Origin: Bacteroidetes bacterium GWF2_33_16
Lineage (GTDB): Bacteria; Bacteroidota; Bacteroidia; Bacteroidales; UBA12077
Direction of reading: 5' to 3'
NCBI GenBank assembly: GCA_001768565.1
Contig: MEOE01000018.1
Span: 37,736 to 101,735 of the forward strand
Length of the DNA: 64,000 nt
Shown piece by piece: positions 14,982 to 24,870 of the stretch (positions are counted from its first letter, which is position 1; every line of letters starts with the position of its first letter). The position numbers were made by a program, and so were the translations under genes. The notes beneath the pieces are model-generated. The model saw nothing but the letters and a program-made list of their open reading frames with translations, had not been told where the DNA came from and searched no databases.

Positions 14982-16505
14982 TTATTCAACATTTTTATGC
15001 TTTATTTTTAAAAAAGCTTTACCCAAATTTTCAATAATATCAGATGCAATTAAAGCCTCTTCTCCTATTGTTTCAATTGCAATATCTGCTGCAAGTCCAT
15101 GTAAATATACGCCAATAATTGCTGCAAATTTCGAATCATATCCCTGCCCCAATAACGAAAGTATAATGCCAGTTAGTACATCGCCACTACCTGCAGTTGC
15201 CATTCCCGGGTTTCCTGTGGAATTGAAATAACAAGTACCATCGGGGCATGCAATAGAAGTGTTGGCCCCTTTTAACACTAAAAAAAGTTTGTTTTTTACC
15301 GCGAATTCAATTTGCATTTGCAGCCGTTCATAGTCATTTTTCCATTTGCCCACCAATCGTTCAAACTCTTTTGGATGAGGAGTTAGAATGCTATGCTCAG
15401 GGATTTTATTAATAAGTTCTTTATGTTTAGACAAGATATTTAAACCATCAGCATCAATTACTAAAGGATTTAAATAGTCATTTAATAATGAAGTAAATCC
15501 TTTTATGGTATTTGGTTTTGTTCCAATTGCAGGACCTATACCAATTGCGGTGTAGTCGTTTGGATTATTTATACCAGAAAAAATAAGCTCTGATTGATCA
15601 ATACTAGTCATTGCTTCAGGCAAAGCTGTTTGAATAATTTGGTATCCTAGTTTTGGAATATGCACAGTTGCCAAACCAATCCCCGTGCGCAGGCACGCTC
15701 TTGCACCAAGAATCGCTGCACCCATTTTTCCGTAACTACCCGATATTAATAAAACATGACCATATGTTCCTTTATGCGAGAACTTTTGTCGAATCTTTAA
15801 ATGGTCTTTTATGTAATCGTTTTGAATATAAAAAAAAGGAGTTTCAGTTGAGTTAATAATTGTAGGATGCAAGCCTATTGGTAGAATAATCCATTTTTTA
15901 ACATACCCCTGATTTTCGGGAAAGAAAAAGGAAAGCTTTGGAAATTGTAATGTTAAAGTGTAATCAGCTTTAATTATTGATTCAGAGTTATTTTCCGAAT
16001 TATCCTCTCCAAATAAACCAGACGGAATATCGATAGAAATTACTTCTACTTTTGAATTGTTAATAAAACGAATAGTTTCACTTGCTATTCCATCTGTCTT
16101 GCGCGTAAGCCCTGATCCGAATATTCCATCAATAATAATTGAATTTTCCTGGATTAGTGGAAAATCCTTTTGTGAATAGATTTCTTTAATCTTTATCGTT
16201 GTATCTTTTTTAATTCGATTTAGGTTGATTTCACAATCTGGGGATAAATCTTCTGAGATTCTAATTATATACACTTCAATAATATAATTCTGTATAAATA
16301 ATTGTCTTGCTACAACCAAAGCATCGCCACCATTATTTCCGGGTCCAACAAAAACAAGATATTTTTTAGTTTTTTCTATGTTTTGAATTATCCATTGGGT
16401 AATAGTACTTGCAGCTCGCTCCATCAAATCAATAGATTTAATAGGCTCGTTTTGGATAGTAAAATGATCAATTTCACGTATTTGGGATGATCGAAATATT
16501 TTCAT
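14982..16505 (-). CDS. nnr: Bifunctional NAD(P)H-hydrate epimerase / ADP-dependent NAD(P)H-hydrate dehydratase
   Basis: A 507-residue cytoplasmic repair enzyme that restores hydrated NADH and NADPH. The N-terminal YjeF-type epimerase domain (about 1-215) has VFVGPGNNGGDALVVARQL and IDGIFGSGLTRK. The C-terminal ribokinase-fold dehydratase domain (about 225-500) has HKGTYGHVLLISGSYGKMG, the nucleotide-binding LVIDADGLN, HPKEFERL, and NPGMATAGSGDVLTG with the catalytic Asp. Both halves look complete and the length is that of the fused form. It has no obvious operon partner: the upstream gene on the other side is a divergent peptide transporter. Confidence 0.95.
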   Translation of the reverse strand: MKIFRSSQIREIDHFTIQNEPIKSIDLMERAASTITQWIIQNIEKTKKYLVFVGPGNNGGDALVVARQLFIQNYIIEVYIIRISEDLSPDCEINLNRIKKDTTIKIKEIYSQKDFPLIQENSIIIDGIFGSGLTRKTDGIASETIRFINNSKVEVISIDIPSGLFGEDNSENNSESIIKADYTLTLQFPKLSFFFPENQGYVKKWIILPIGLHPTIINSTETPFFYIQNDYIKDHLKIRQKFSHKGTYGHVLLISGSYGKMGAAILGARACLRTGIGLATVHIPKLGYQIIQTALPEAMTSIDQSELIFSGINNPNDYTAIGIGPAIGTKPNTIKGFTSLLNDYLNPLVIDADGLNILSKHKELINKIPEHSILTPHPKEFERLVGKWKNDYERLQMQIEFAVKNKLFLVLKGANTSIACPDGTCYFNSTGNPGMATAGSGDVLTGIILSLLGQGYDSKFAAIIGVYLHGLAADIAIETIGEEALIASDIIENLGKAFLKIKHKNVE

Positions 16506-16558
16506 AACTTCGATATTTTTAAAAACAAATTTAATAGGTTAAACCTTTAAATAAAAAC

Positions 16559-16588
16559 TTGGTCACAGAAAAAAGATTTATATATTTG
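16559..16588 (+). promoter_or_regulatory. Promoter for the POT peptide transporter
   Basis: A -33 TTG (16559-16561) and a -7 TATATTTG (16581-16588) are 19 bases apart, matching the Bacteroidota consensus well. The start codon is 50 bases downstream. Confidence 0.7.
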
Positions 16589-16638
16589 TCACGCTTAGAA
16601 AAATTTGAAAATTAATATTAACTAAAAAATAATGAATT

Positions 16639-18285
16639 ATGTTTAAAGGACATCCGAAGGGTTTATATGTTGCCTTTTTTGCAAACATGGGAGAACGATT
16701 TGGTTTCTATACCATGATGGGTATTCTTGTATTTTATCTAACGGCCAAATTTGGTCTTTCTGAATCAAATGCAGGATTGATTTATAGTATTTTCTATGGA
16801 TCTATTTATGGATTAGCCCTCGTAGGAGGTATCCTTGCTGATAGAACCCAAAACTATAAAGGAGTTATCTATATAGGTTTATTTACCATGCTAGGAGGTT
16901 ATATTTTAATGTCTGTTCCTGGCTTTGGTTTGGCATTTACTGTTGCGGCTTTAATGATTATAGCTTTTGGTAATGGTTTATTTAAAGGGAACTTACAAGC
17001 TGTAGTTGGCCAGTTATACGATGATCCTAAATATTCTCATTTAAGAGATTCTGCTTTTAGTGTATTTTATATGGGTATCAATGTTGGTGCTTTATTTGCT
17101 CCAAGTGCTGCTTCTGGAATAATTAACTGGTTTATTAAATCAAAAGGATTTTTACGCGATGATTCTTTACCTGCATTAATTCATAAATTTAATTCTGGAC
17201 TAATAAATGCAGCAGAAAAAACTGATTTACAAGCTTTAGCTGATAAGGTTTCTGGAAGTGCAGTAACCGATTTAGGAACTTTTACACATGATTATCTTTC
17301 TGCCTATGGTACGGGATTTAATTACGCTTTTGCTGTTGCTGGTATAACTATGGTGTTATCGATAATAATATACACTATTTTCAAAAGGATGTTGCCTGAT
17401 GTTAAGAAGGCCATTGCTGAAAAAGGAGCTCAGATTATTGAAATGTCAAAAGAGGAAACAAAACAGCGTTTAACTGCATTATTCCTTGTTTTTGGAGTAG
17501 TAATTTTCTTCTGGATGGCATTCCATCAAAATGGTTTAACTATGAGTCTGTTTGCAAGAGACTATACTGTTCAGCAAGTTGGACCTGCTACCTATCTTGT
17601 ATTTAATATTTGGTCTTTACTATCAATTGTAGTTGGAATTCTGTCACTAACTTATATCTTGAAAAGGGATTCTTCAGGTAAAACTAAACTTGTAAGTATT
17701 GGGTTATTAGCTTTATCAGTTTTAGCTACATATTATTTTTACAGCAATAATCCTGAAGTAAATGCATTCTCCCCTGAACTATTTCAACACTTTAATCCAA
17801 CAATGATTGTTTTATTAACACCAATAGTTGTAGGTATTTTTGCATATTTAAATAAACGAGGAAAAGAACCTTCTGCACCAAGAAAGATTGGTATTGGGAT
17901 GATTATTACATCTTTTGGATTTCTAATTTTATTAATTGGTTCTTTAGGTTTAGATCCATTTCAAACAATACAAGCTGATCCAAATCACCTTCGTGTTGGA
18001 ACAGGATGGCTAATAGGTACTTATTTTACATTAACCATTGCCGAATTATTTCTAAGTCCAATGGGTATATCATTTGTATCAAAAGTATCACCACCTAAAT
18101 ATCAAGGTTTAATGCAAGGTGGATGGTTAGGGGCAACAGCATTAGGCAACCTACTATTAGGTGTTGGTAGTTTCTTGTATGCAAGAGTTCAAATCTGGCA
18201 GGTATGGGCAATTTTTATTATTTTATGTTTTATTGCTGCTGGATTCATTTTCAAGGTTATGAAAAAATTAGAAAAAGTATCATAA
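16639..18285 (+). CDS. POT/PTR family peptide:proton symporter
   Basis: A 548-residue inner-membrane transporter for di- and tripeptides. The POT signature E-x-x-E-R is represented by NMGERFGFYTMMGILVFYL in helix 1, followed by the loop GGILADRTQNYKG. Later come FKGNLQAVVGQLYDD, FYMGINVGALFAPSAASG and, in helix 7 onward, FWMAFHQNGLTMSLFARD, all typical of the family. About 14 membrane helices are expected, and the C-terminal half has LSPMGISFVSKVSPPKYQG. It has its own promoter and terminator, so it is not part of the maltose unit that follows. Confidence 0.92.
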   Translation: MFKGHPKGLYVAFFANMGERFGFYTMMGILVFYLTAKFGLSESNAGLIYSIFYGSIYGLALVGGILADRTQNYKGVIYIGLFTMLGGYILMSVPGFGLAFTVAALMIIAFGNGLFKGNLQAVVGQLYDDPKYSHLRDSAFSVFYMGINVGALFAPSAASGIINWFIKSKGFLRDDSLPALIHKFNSGLINAAEKTDLQALADKVSGSAVTDLGTFTHDYLSAYGTGFNYAFAVAGITMVLSIIIYTIFKRMLPDVKKAIAEKGAQIIEMSKEETKQRLTALFLVFGVVIFFWMAFHQNGLTMSLFARDYTVQQVGPATYLVFNIWSLLSIVVGILSLTYILKRDSSGKTKLVSIGLLALSVLATYYFYSNNPEVNAFSPELFQHFNPTMIVLLTPIVVGIFAYLNKRGKEPSAPRKIGIGMIITSFGFLILLIGSLGLDPFQTIQADPNHLRVGTGWLIGTYFTLTIAELFLSPMGISFVSKVSPPKYQGLMQGGWLGATALGNLLLGVGSFLYARVQIWQVWAIFIILCFIAAGFIFKVMKKLEKVS

Positions 18286-18304
18286 AGATAAATTGCTTTT
18301 TTAA

Positions 18305-18339
18305 AATCCCACAATATAAAATATTGTGGGATTTTTTTT
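18305..18339 (+). terminator. Rho-independent terminator after the peptide transporter
   Basis: AATCCCACAATAT-aaa-ATATTGTGGGATT is a perfect 13-bp stem followed by eight T. Confidence 0.95.
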
Positions 18340-18356
18340 GAAAAAAAATAAGCGTT

Positions 18357-18372
18357 TTGCAAACGTTTGAAA
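18357..18372. promoter_or_regulatory. LacI-type operator upstream of the maltose permease
   Basis: TTGCAAACGTTTGAAA has the perfect 10-bp palindrome CAAACGTTTG at its centre, a typical LacI-family half-site arrangement with central CG. The same 16 bases occur in inverted orientation at 38854-38869 beside susC and the LacI-family gene. The site lies about 60 bases upstream of the -33 box, a position more usual for activation than for blocking. Confidence 0.75.
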
Positions 18373-18431
18373 TAAGCCTTTGACTTCGTTTTGATCCGCT
18401 GTAAATAATTGCCTACTAATAAATTACATGC

Positions 18432-18458
18432 TTTGTATAGCTTTTTTTATTATCTTTG
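18432..18458 (+). promoter_or_regulatory. Promoter of the maltose utilisation operon
   Basis: TTTG (18432-18435) and TATCTTTG (18451-18458) form a -33/-7 pair with the -7 exactly on consensus. Transcription would start near 18464. This rules out a translation start at 18456 and supports the ATG at 18498. Confidence 0.7.
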
Positions 18459-18497
18459 ATTAAAGATAAATTTCTGCATTTTTTAATCCTATTGTAT

Positions 18498-20000
18498 ATG
18501 AAAAAAGAAAAAAGAGCACTCAGTTTTTGGCAGATTTGGAATATGAGTTTTGGCTTTTTCGGAATTCAATTCGGATTTGCTTTACAAAATGCTAATGTGA
18601 GTAGAATATTTCAGACACTCGATGCCGATGTTAGTAAGATTGCTCTCTATTGGCTTGCTGCTCCGGTTACTGGTTTAATAGTGCAGCCCATAATTGGACA
18701 TTTAAGTGATAATACATGGACTCGTCTGGGCCGAAGAAGACCTTATTTTCTTGTAGGAGCATTGTTAGCATCAATAGCATTACTCGTTATGCCAAACTCT
18801 CCATCTTTATGGATTGCTGTAGGTATGCTTTGGATTATGGATGCATCAATAAATATTTCGATGGAACCATTTAGGGCATTTGTAGGTGATATGCTTCCAT
18901 CAAAGCAAAGAACACTTGGATTTAGTATGCAAAGCTTTTTTATTGGTACGGGTGCCATTATTGCATCTTTTCTCCCATATGTATTTACAAACTGGCTAAA
19001 TATTGCAAATACTGCCCCCGATGGAGAAATACCTTTGTCTGTTAAACTGTCGTTTTATATTGGTGGATTTGTATTTCTCGCGTCGGTGTTATGGACTATT
19101 TTTTCCACGAAAGAATATTCGCCTGAAGAATTGGCTGAATTTGAAGATAAGGAATTTGAACGTCAGTTAAAAGCCGAACAAGAAGTAAACATTAAAAATT
19201 CGAGAAATGATTTTAAAATTGGAACCATCTTCTTATCTATAGGAATAGCAGTAACCGTACTTCTTAAATTTATTCATGTTGATCAGGAGGTATTTATTTT
19301 CTCAATTGGTTTAGGTTTATTCGGATTACTTGAAATTATTAGTGGTTTGTTAAAGAAAGCAGGGAAATTAAAAAATGGCTTTGTTGCTGTAATTTCAGAC
19401 TTTAATACTATGCCAACAACCATGAAACAGCTTGCTGTTGTTCAGTTTTTCTCCTGGTTTGCGTTGTTTGCCATGTGGATTTATACAACAGCAGGTGTTA
19501 CAAGTCATGTATACGGAACATCTGATACAACATCTGCATTATATAATGAAGGAGCAAACTGGGTAGGCATATGCTTTGGTATTTATAATGGCTTTGCAGC
19601 AATTTTTGCTTTCTGGCTCATTTATTTTGCCAAAATTACAAATCGAAAAGTTGCTCATGCTGTATCATTGGTGATTGGTGGTATAAGCTTAGCTTCGATT
19701 TACTTAATTACAAATCCGGTTTTATTATTACTGCCATTTGTGGGAATAGGTTTGGCCTGGGCAAGTATATTGGCAATGCCATATGCTATGTTAACAGGTT
19801 CATTGCCAGCGCAAAAGATGGGTGTGTACATGGGTATTTTTAATTTCTTTATAGTTATTCCACAGATTTTGGCTGCCAGCATCCTTGGCTTTGTTGTTAA
19901 ATCAGCTTTTAGTAATCATCCAATTTATGCACTTATTGTTGGAGGTATTTCGATGATTCTGGCGGGTATTTTAGTTGTTTTTGTTAAAGACAGAGATTAG
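18498..20000 (+). CDS. Maltose/oligosaccharide MFS permease, MalA-like (SLC45-type)
   Basis: A 500-residue inner-membrane sugar symporter with about 12 helices. The start KALSFWQIWNMSFG-like region is followed by FGIQFGFALQNANVSRIFQTL, the loop IGHLSDNTWTRLGRRRPY (MFS motif A), and SINISMEPFRAFVGDMLP. This resembles the SLC45-like family used by Bacteroidota for maltose uptake. A gap in the middle holds the charged cytoplasmic loop (KEYSPEELAEFEDKEFERQL). It is the first gene of the operon permease - pgmB - GH65 - GH13 - GH13, with 2 bases before pgmB. The context makes maltose and short maltodextrins the likely cargo. An earlier ATG at 18456 falls within the promoter. Confidence 0.87.
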   Translation: MKKEKRALSFWQIWNMSFGFFGIQFGFALQNANVSRIFQTLDADVSKIALYWLAAPVTGLIVQPIIGHLSDNTWTRLGRRRPYFLVGALLASIALLVMPNSPSLWIAVGMLWIMDASINISMEPFRAFVGDMLPSKQRTLGFSMQSFFIGTGAIIASFLPYVFTNWLNIANTAPDGEIPLSVKLSFYIGGFVFLASVLWTIFSTKEYSPEELAEFEDKEFERQLKAEQEVNIKNSRNDFKIGTIFLSIGIAVTVLLKFIHVDQEVFIFSIGLGLFGLLEIISGLLKKAGKLKNGFVAVISDFNTMPTTMKQLAVVQFFSWFALFAMWIYTTAGVTSHVYGTSDTTSALYNEGANWVGICFGIYNGFAAIFAFWLIYFAKITNRKVAHAVSLVIGGISLASIYLITNPVLLLLPFVGIGLAWASILAMPYAMLTGSLPAQKMGVYMGIFNFFIVIPQILAASILGFVVKSAFSNHPIYALIVGGISMILAGILVVFVKDRD

Positions 20001-20002
20001 TT

Positions 20003-20665
20003 ATGAATAACATTGAAGCTGTAATTTTTGATCTGGATGGGGTTATTGTCGATACTGCTATTTTTCATTATCAGGCATGGAAAAGGCTCGCTAATGAGAT
20101 GGGTTTTGATCTTACTATTCACCAAAACGAGCACCTTAAGGGCATTAGTCGGTTCGAATCGCTCGATATAGTGCTGGAGATTGGTAAAATAAATCATCTT
20201 ACTAAAAAAGAAAAAGAAGTACTTGCTACAAGAAAAAATGAGTGGTACAAAGAAAACATATTAAAAATGACCCCAAACGATATCTTACCCGGGGTTAAAA
20301 TGTTTTTGCAAAAATTGAAATCTGCAAACTACAAAATTGCAATAGGCTCATCGAGTAAAAATGCAGGAATTATTCTCGAACGAATCGGTTATCAGAATTA
20401 TTTTGATGCTGTTGTTGATGGTAATAAAATTGCTTTTTCGAAACCCGATCCTGAGGTTTTTATGAAAGCAGCTAATGAGCTTAAGGTGAATCCAAGAAAT
20501 TGTGTTGTCTTCGAAGATGCTGCAGCTGGTATTGAAGCAGCCCATAATGCTGGCATGAAAGCAATAGGAGTGGGGGAGCATGATGTGCTTTGTAAGGCTG
20601 ATGCTATTATTAGCGATTTTAAAAATGTTGATATCTCAGTCTTTAATAAACTTATTAAATACTAA
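20003..20665 (+). CDS. pgmB: Beta-phosphoglucomutase
   Basis: A 220-residue cytoplasmic HAD-family mutase converting beta-glucose 1-phosphate to glucose 6-phosphate. Motif I is VIFDLDGVIVDTA, with the nucleophile and acid/base Asp near residues 9 and 11. The cap region has WKRLANEMGF and HLKGISRFESLDIVL; the KGxSRxxSL pattern is diagnostic of beta-PGM against other HAD phosphatases. Motif II is AIGSSSKNA, and motifs III/IV are SKPDPEVFMKAA and VVFEDAAAGIEAAHNAGM. It lies between the permease and the GH65 phosphorylase, which would supply its substrate. Confidence 0.95.
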   Translation: MNNIEAVIFDLDGVIVDTAIFHYQAWKRLANEMGFDLTIHQNEHLKGISRFESLDIVLEIGKINHLTKKEKEVLATRKNEWYKENILKMTPNDILPGVKMFLQKLKSANYKIAIGSSSKNAGIILERIGYQNYFDAVVDGNKIAFSKPDPEVFMKAANELKVNPRNCVVFEDAAAGIEAAHNAGMKAIGVGEHDVLCKADAIISDFKNVDISVFNKLIKY

Positions 20666-20683
20666 ACTATAAATTCTGTTCAG

Positions 20684-23011
20684 ATGAATACGTATTTAAA
20701 AAATGACGAATGGTGTATCATTGAAGAAGGTTTTAATCCAAAAAACCAGCGTTCATCAGAAAGTATTTTTTCGCTTGGAAACGGAAGAATTGGACAACGT
20801 GCAAACTTCGAAGAAAAATATAGTGGGGATTCGTTACGAGGAAATTATATCGCTGGAATATATTATCCCGATAAAACAAAGGTTGGTTGGTGGAAAAATG
20901 GATATCCTGAGTATTTCGCTAAAGTTCTGAATGCACCAAATTGGATTGGAATTGATGTTTTGATAAATGACCAGATTCTTGATCTGGACAAAGTTATAGT
21001 TGATCAATTTAAGCGTATTTTAAATATGTACGAAGGCGTTCTCGAACGTTCTTTTGTTGCAGAGTTTGAAAACGGGAATAAAATAGAAGTGAATGCAAAA
21101 AGATTTTTAAGTCTGACTGAACCCGAACTCGGATGTATAAAATATGAGGTTAAGAGCTTGAATGTTATTGGCAAAATAACAATAAGTCCATTTATTGATG
21201 CCGATGTTATTAACGAAGACTCAAACTATAACGAGAAATTTTGGGATGAGGTGGCCGTGAAAAGTAGCCCGGGAGAAGCTTATATCTCAACAAAAACCAA
21301 AAAGCTTAATTTCCATGTTTGCACTGCGATGAGATACAGAGTCGATAAAAATGGGACTTTAATCAGTAATTCATCTATTGAAGAACGCAGGAAGAAGTTT
21401 GTAAGTCAGAGTATTTCAGTTAGCTGTAAAAAGAATGATGTAATTACTGTATATAAATATGGAGCTGTTACAACTTCCGAGAACCACGATAAGACAGCAA
21501 TTATTGATGCTGCAAGCGCTGTACTTAAAAAATCATTTAAAAAAGGATTTGAAAAACTTTACGATGAACACAAAAAAGCCTGGGAGCAAAAATGGCTTGA
21601 AAGTGACATTATTATTGAAGGAGATGTAGCTGCTCAGCAGGCAATTCGCTTTAATATATTTCAATTAAATCAGACATATACAGGTGATGATGACCGTTTA
21701 AATATTGGCCCCAAAGGATTTACTGGTGAGAAATATGGCGGAAGTACATACTGGGATACCGAAGCTTATTGTGTTCCTTTCTATTTGCGCACAGCCAGCG
21801 AAAATGTTGCCAGAAATCTTTTGATTTACAGATATAGACATTTGCCAAAAGCCATTGAGAATGCCGAAAAACTTGGCTTTAAAAATGGCGCTGCTCTGTA
21901 TCCAATGGTAACAATGAATGGCGAGGAATGCCATAACGAATGGGAAATAACATTCGAAGAAATTCATCGTAACGGAGCAATAGCTTATGCCATCTATAAT
22001 TATACACGATATACTGGCGACGAATCATACTTAGTTGATTATGGAATTGAAGTGTTAATTGGTATTTGTCGCTTTTGGGCACAACGGGTTAACTATTCGA
22101 ACGAAAAGAAACAGTTTGTAATGCTTGGTGTTACCGGTCCAAACGAATATGAGAATAATGTTAACAATAATTGGTATACAAGCACTATTGCTATTTGGTG
22201 CTTAGAATATACAATTCAGTGTATAGCAAAAATCGAAGAGAAATTTTCTGAACAGTTTATTGCACTTAAGAAAAAAATAAACTTCGATGAACTTAAGGAG
22301 GTTGGGTACTGGACAAGAATAATTGAGAATATGTACTATCCTGTAAATGAAGAGCTTGGTATTTTTTTACAACAAGAAGGATATATGGATAAAGAGCAAA
22401 TTCTGGTTAAGGATTTACCTAAAGAAGACCGCCCTATTAACCAGAAATGGTCGTGGGATCGTATTTTACGTTCGTGTTTTATTAAACAAGCCGATGTTTT
22501 GCAGGGTATTTACTTTTTCGAAGATAAATTTAATTTTGATACCATAAAACGCAATTTTGATTTTTACGAACCACGAACAGTTCATGAATCATCATTATCG
22601 CCTTGTGTTCATTCTATACTTGCTTCGAAACTGGGATATCAGGAAAAAGCATACGAGTTATATCTGCGTACAGCACGTCTCGATTTGGATGACTACAATA
22701 ATGAAGTATATCAGGGATTGCATATTACAAGTATGGCCGGAACATGGATGTCGGTTGTTGAAGGTTTTGGTGGTATGCGCATAAAGAATGGAGAGCTTCA
22801 TTTTAATCCTTTTATTCCAGAGCAATGGAAACAATACTCATTCAATGTTAAGTATCGTGGTCATCATGTTAGGGTTCAGGTTACTACCGAGGATGTTATG
22901 GTTCAGAATGATTCATCGAAAAAACTGAAATTATTTATTAATGATTCAGAGTATATAATTGAGCCAAAATCGAATATAAATGTGTTAACAAAAATTAATT
23001 ATGAATTGTAG
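20684..23011 (+). CDS. GH65 glycoside phosphorylase, probably maltose phosphorylase
   Basis: A 775-residue cytoplasmic enzyme without signal peptide. GH65 members split alpha-glucosides with phosphate and inversion, giving beta-glucose 1-phosphate plus a sugar. The N-terminal beta-sandwich (to about 270) is followed by an (alpha/alpha)6 barrel with GEKYGGSTYWDTEAYCVPFY, NGEECHNEWEITFEEIHRNGA, and GVTGPNEYENNVNNNWYT, whose Glu (about residue 488) is the expected general acid. The late VHESSLSPCVHSILA and LHITSMAGTWMSVVEGFGG belong to the phosphate site region. Maltose is the likely substrate given the permease, pgmB and amylases around it; trehalose or kojibiose phosphorylases share the fold. 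Its end overlaps the next gene by 11 bases. Confidence 0.92.
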   Translation: MNTYLKNDEWCIIEEGFNPKNQRSSESIFSLGNGRIGQRANFEEKYSGDSLRGNYIAGIYYPDKTKVGWWKNGYPEYFAKVLNAPNWIGIDVLINDQILDLDKVIVDQFKRILNMYEGVLERSFVAEFENGNKIEVNAKRFLSLTEPELGCIKYEVKSLNVIGKITISPFIDADVINEDSNYNEKFWDEVAVKSSPGEAYISTKTKKLNFHVCTAMRYRVDKNGTLISNSSIEERRKKFVSQSISVSCKKNDVITVYKYGAVTTSENHDKTAIIDAASAVLKKSFKKGFEKLYDEHKKAWEQKWLESDIIIEGDVAAQQAIRFNIFQLNQTYTGDDDRLNIGPKGFTGEKYGGSTYWDTEAYCVPFYLRTASENVARNLLIYRYRHLPKAIENAEKLGFKNGAALYPMVTMNGEECHNEWEITFEEIHRNGAIAYAIYNYTRYTGDESYLVDYGIEVLIGICRFWAQRVNYSNEKKQFVMLGVTGPNEYENNVNNNWYTSTIAIWCLEYTIQCIAKIEEKFSEQFIALKKKINFDELKEVGYWTRIIENMYYPVNEELGIFLQQEGYMDKEQILVKDLPKEDRPINQKWSWDRILRSCFIKQADVLQGIYFFEDKFNFDTIKRNFDFYEPRTVHESSLSPCVHSILASKLGYQEKAYELYLRTARLDLDDYNNEVYQGLHITSMAGTWMSVVEGFGGMRIKNGELHFNPFIPEQWKQYSFNVKYRGHHVRVQVTTEDVMVQNDSSKKLKLFINDSEYIIEPKSNINVLTKINYEL

Positions 23012-24860
23012 TAGAGGTTTAAAATATTCGATTCTTCTTTTTTTCGTTGTTCTAATTTCAGGCGAGCTTTTTTCGCAAGTTGTAAAAAGAATTGAGCCAC
23101 CGTTCTGGTTTACTGGGATGTCGGAAAAAACATTGCAGTTAATGGTTTATGGAGAACAGATTTCGACCTACGATGTTACATGCAATGTGCCAGGTTTAAT
23201 TTCAGGTATTATTAAAACAGAAAATCCAAACTATCTCTTTATCGATTTGGTTATTCCTGATGATATTAAGACCAATATAGTGAAATTCGATTTTTTTAAG
23301 AATAAAAAAATTATAGAATCAATAAACTACGAGTTTAGGTTAAAAAGTGCCGACAAAAATCGAAATAAAGGATTTAACAATTCGGATGTAATTTATCTTC
23401 TTATGCCCGACAGGTTTTCAAATGGAGATAGTAAAAATGATAATTCTTTACAGGTGCTTGAAAAGACAAATCGAAGCAATCCTGATGGCAGACATGGAGG
23501 TGATATAAAAGGGATTAAAAATCACCTGGATTATATAAAAGATTTTGGTGCAACAACTATCTGGATAACTCCTTTGCTCGAAAATAATCAACCCAAATAT
23601 ACCTATCATGGTTATGCTATTAGTAATTATTACAAGGTTGATCCGCGGTTTGGAACAAACGAAAATTATGTGGAGTTGGTTAACGAAGCTCATCAAAAAG
23701 ACTTAAAAATTATTATTGATGTAGTTTTAAATCACTGTGGTAGTGGTCATTGGTGGATGAGTGATTTGCCAGCAACTGATTGGGTTCATCAATATGATGG
23801 ATTTACAAGATCTAATTATCGTTCTGAAGTAGTTCAGGATCCTTATGCATCAAAAATTGATAAAAGCCTGCAAAATGATGGCTGGTTTGATGTAAATATG
23901 CCTGATCTTAACCAGGAAAATAAATTACTGGCTACCTATTTAACTCAGAATACAATATGGTGGATTGAATATGCCGGAATTGATGGAGTAAGGCTTGATA
24001 CACAGCCATACTCAGACAAGGATATGGTAGCTGCATGGGCTAAAAGAATTCAGGATGAATATCCTAATTTAACTATAATAGGAGAAGCCTGGTTGCAAGA
24101 AATAGCTCATACAGCATATTGGCAAAAGAATACAATAAATTTCGATGGTTATTCATCAAATATTCCAGTAGTAACCGATTTTCCATTGCATTATGCAATC
24201 GAAAAGGCATTCAGCGAAGAACAGAGCTGGACAGATGGAGTTTCGAGGCTCTATTATATTTTGTCGCAGGATTTTTTATATGATAATCCAATGAATACTA
24301 TTGTTTTTCTCGATAATCATGACCTTACACGAATATTTTCATCTTTTAATAAAGATATTAATAAACTTAAGCTGGCTATTGCTTTTCAATTGACAACACG
24401 TGGAATACCTTCTGTATTTTACGGAACTGAACTGTTAATGGAAGGATTCTCACATGAAGCTCATGGATTAATGCGTAAGGATTTTCCAGGAGGATGGCCA
24501 GATGATATAATCAATGGATTTGCACCTCAAGGTAGATCAGATGAACAAAATGAAATTTACACGTATTATAAAAATATTCTCGAATGGCGAAAAACCAAAC
24601 AGGTAATTCATTCGGGAAGATTAGTGCATTTTATTCCTGAAAATAATATCTATGTTTATTTCAGATATAATGATAATGAGTGTGTTATGGTTGTTTTGAA
24701 TAACAATATAACTCCACAAATACTGAAAACAAATCATTTTTCTGAAATGCTAAATAAGTATAAATCAGGTTTTGATATTATCTCAAAATCAGAAATACAG
24801 AATTTGCAAGAACTTAAGTTGCCTGCCAAAGCGGCGATGATTATTGAATTGAAACAATAA
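23001..24860 (+). CDS. Secreted GH13 alpha-glucan hydrolase, SusA/neopullulanase-like
   Basis: A 619-residue protein with a signal peptide (about 1-25), so periplasmic. The N-terminal beta domain (PPFWFTGMSEKTLQLMVYG) is the cyclomaltodextrinase/neopullulanase type. The barrel starts near YLLMPDRFSNGD and carries IIDVVLNHCG, GVRLDTQPYSDK (nucleophile D333), IIGEAWLQE (acid/base E362) and FLDNHDLTRIF (D441), so all three catalytic acids are present. The C-terminal beta domain is short. By similarity to SusA it should cut imported maltodextrins to maltose and glucose for the permease. Its start lies inside the GH65 stop region, showing translational coupling. Confidence 0.92.
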   Translation: MNCSRGLKYSILLFFVVLISGELFSQVVKRIEPPFWFTGMSEKTLQLMVYGEQISTYDVTCNVPGLISGIIKTENPNYLFIDLVIPDDIKTNIVKFDFFKNKKIIESINYEFRLKSADKNRNKGFNNSDVIYLLMPDRFSNGDSKNDNSLQVLEKTNRSNPDGRHGGDIKGIKNHLDYIKDFGATTIWITPLLENNQPKYTYHGYAISNYYKVDPRFGTNENYVELVNEAHQKDLKIIIDVVLNHCGSGHWWMSDLPATDWVHQYDGFTRSNYRSEVVQDPYASKIDKSLQNDGWFDVNMPDLNQENKLLATYLTQNTIWWIEYAGIDGVRLDTQPYSDKDMVAAWAKRIQDEYPNLTIIGEAWLQEIAHTAYWQKNTINFDGYSSNIPVVTDFPLHYAIEKAFSEEQSWTDGVSRLYYILSQDFLYDNPMNTIVFLDNHDLTRIFSSFNKDINKLKLAIAFQLTTRGIPSVFYGTELLMEGFSHEAHGLMRKDFPGGWPDDIINGFAPQGRSDEQNEIYTYYKNILEWRKTKQVIHSGRLVHFIPENNIYVYFRYNDNECVMVVLNNNITPQILKTNHFSEMLNKYKSGFDIISKSEIQNLQELKLPAKAAMIIELKQ

Positions 24861-24870
24861 AAATATTATT

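Noticed and set aside
18456..18497. Upstream start of the maltose permease
   Set aside because: This start codon overlaps the consensus -7 box of the promoter, so it would not be on the transcript.
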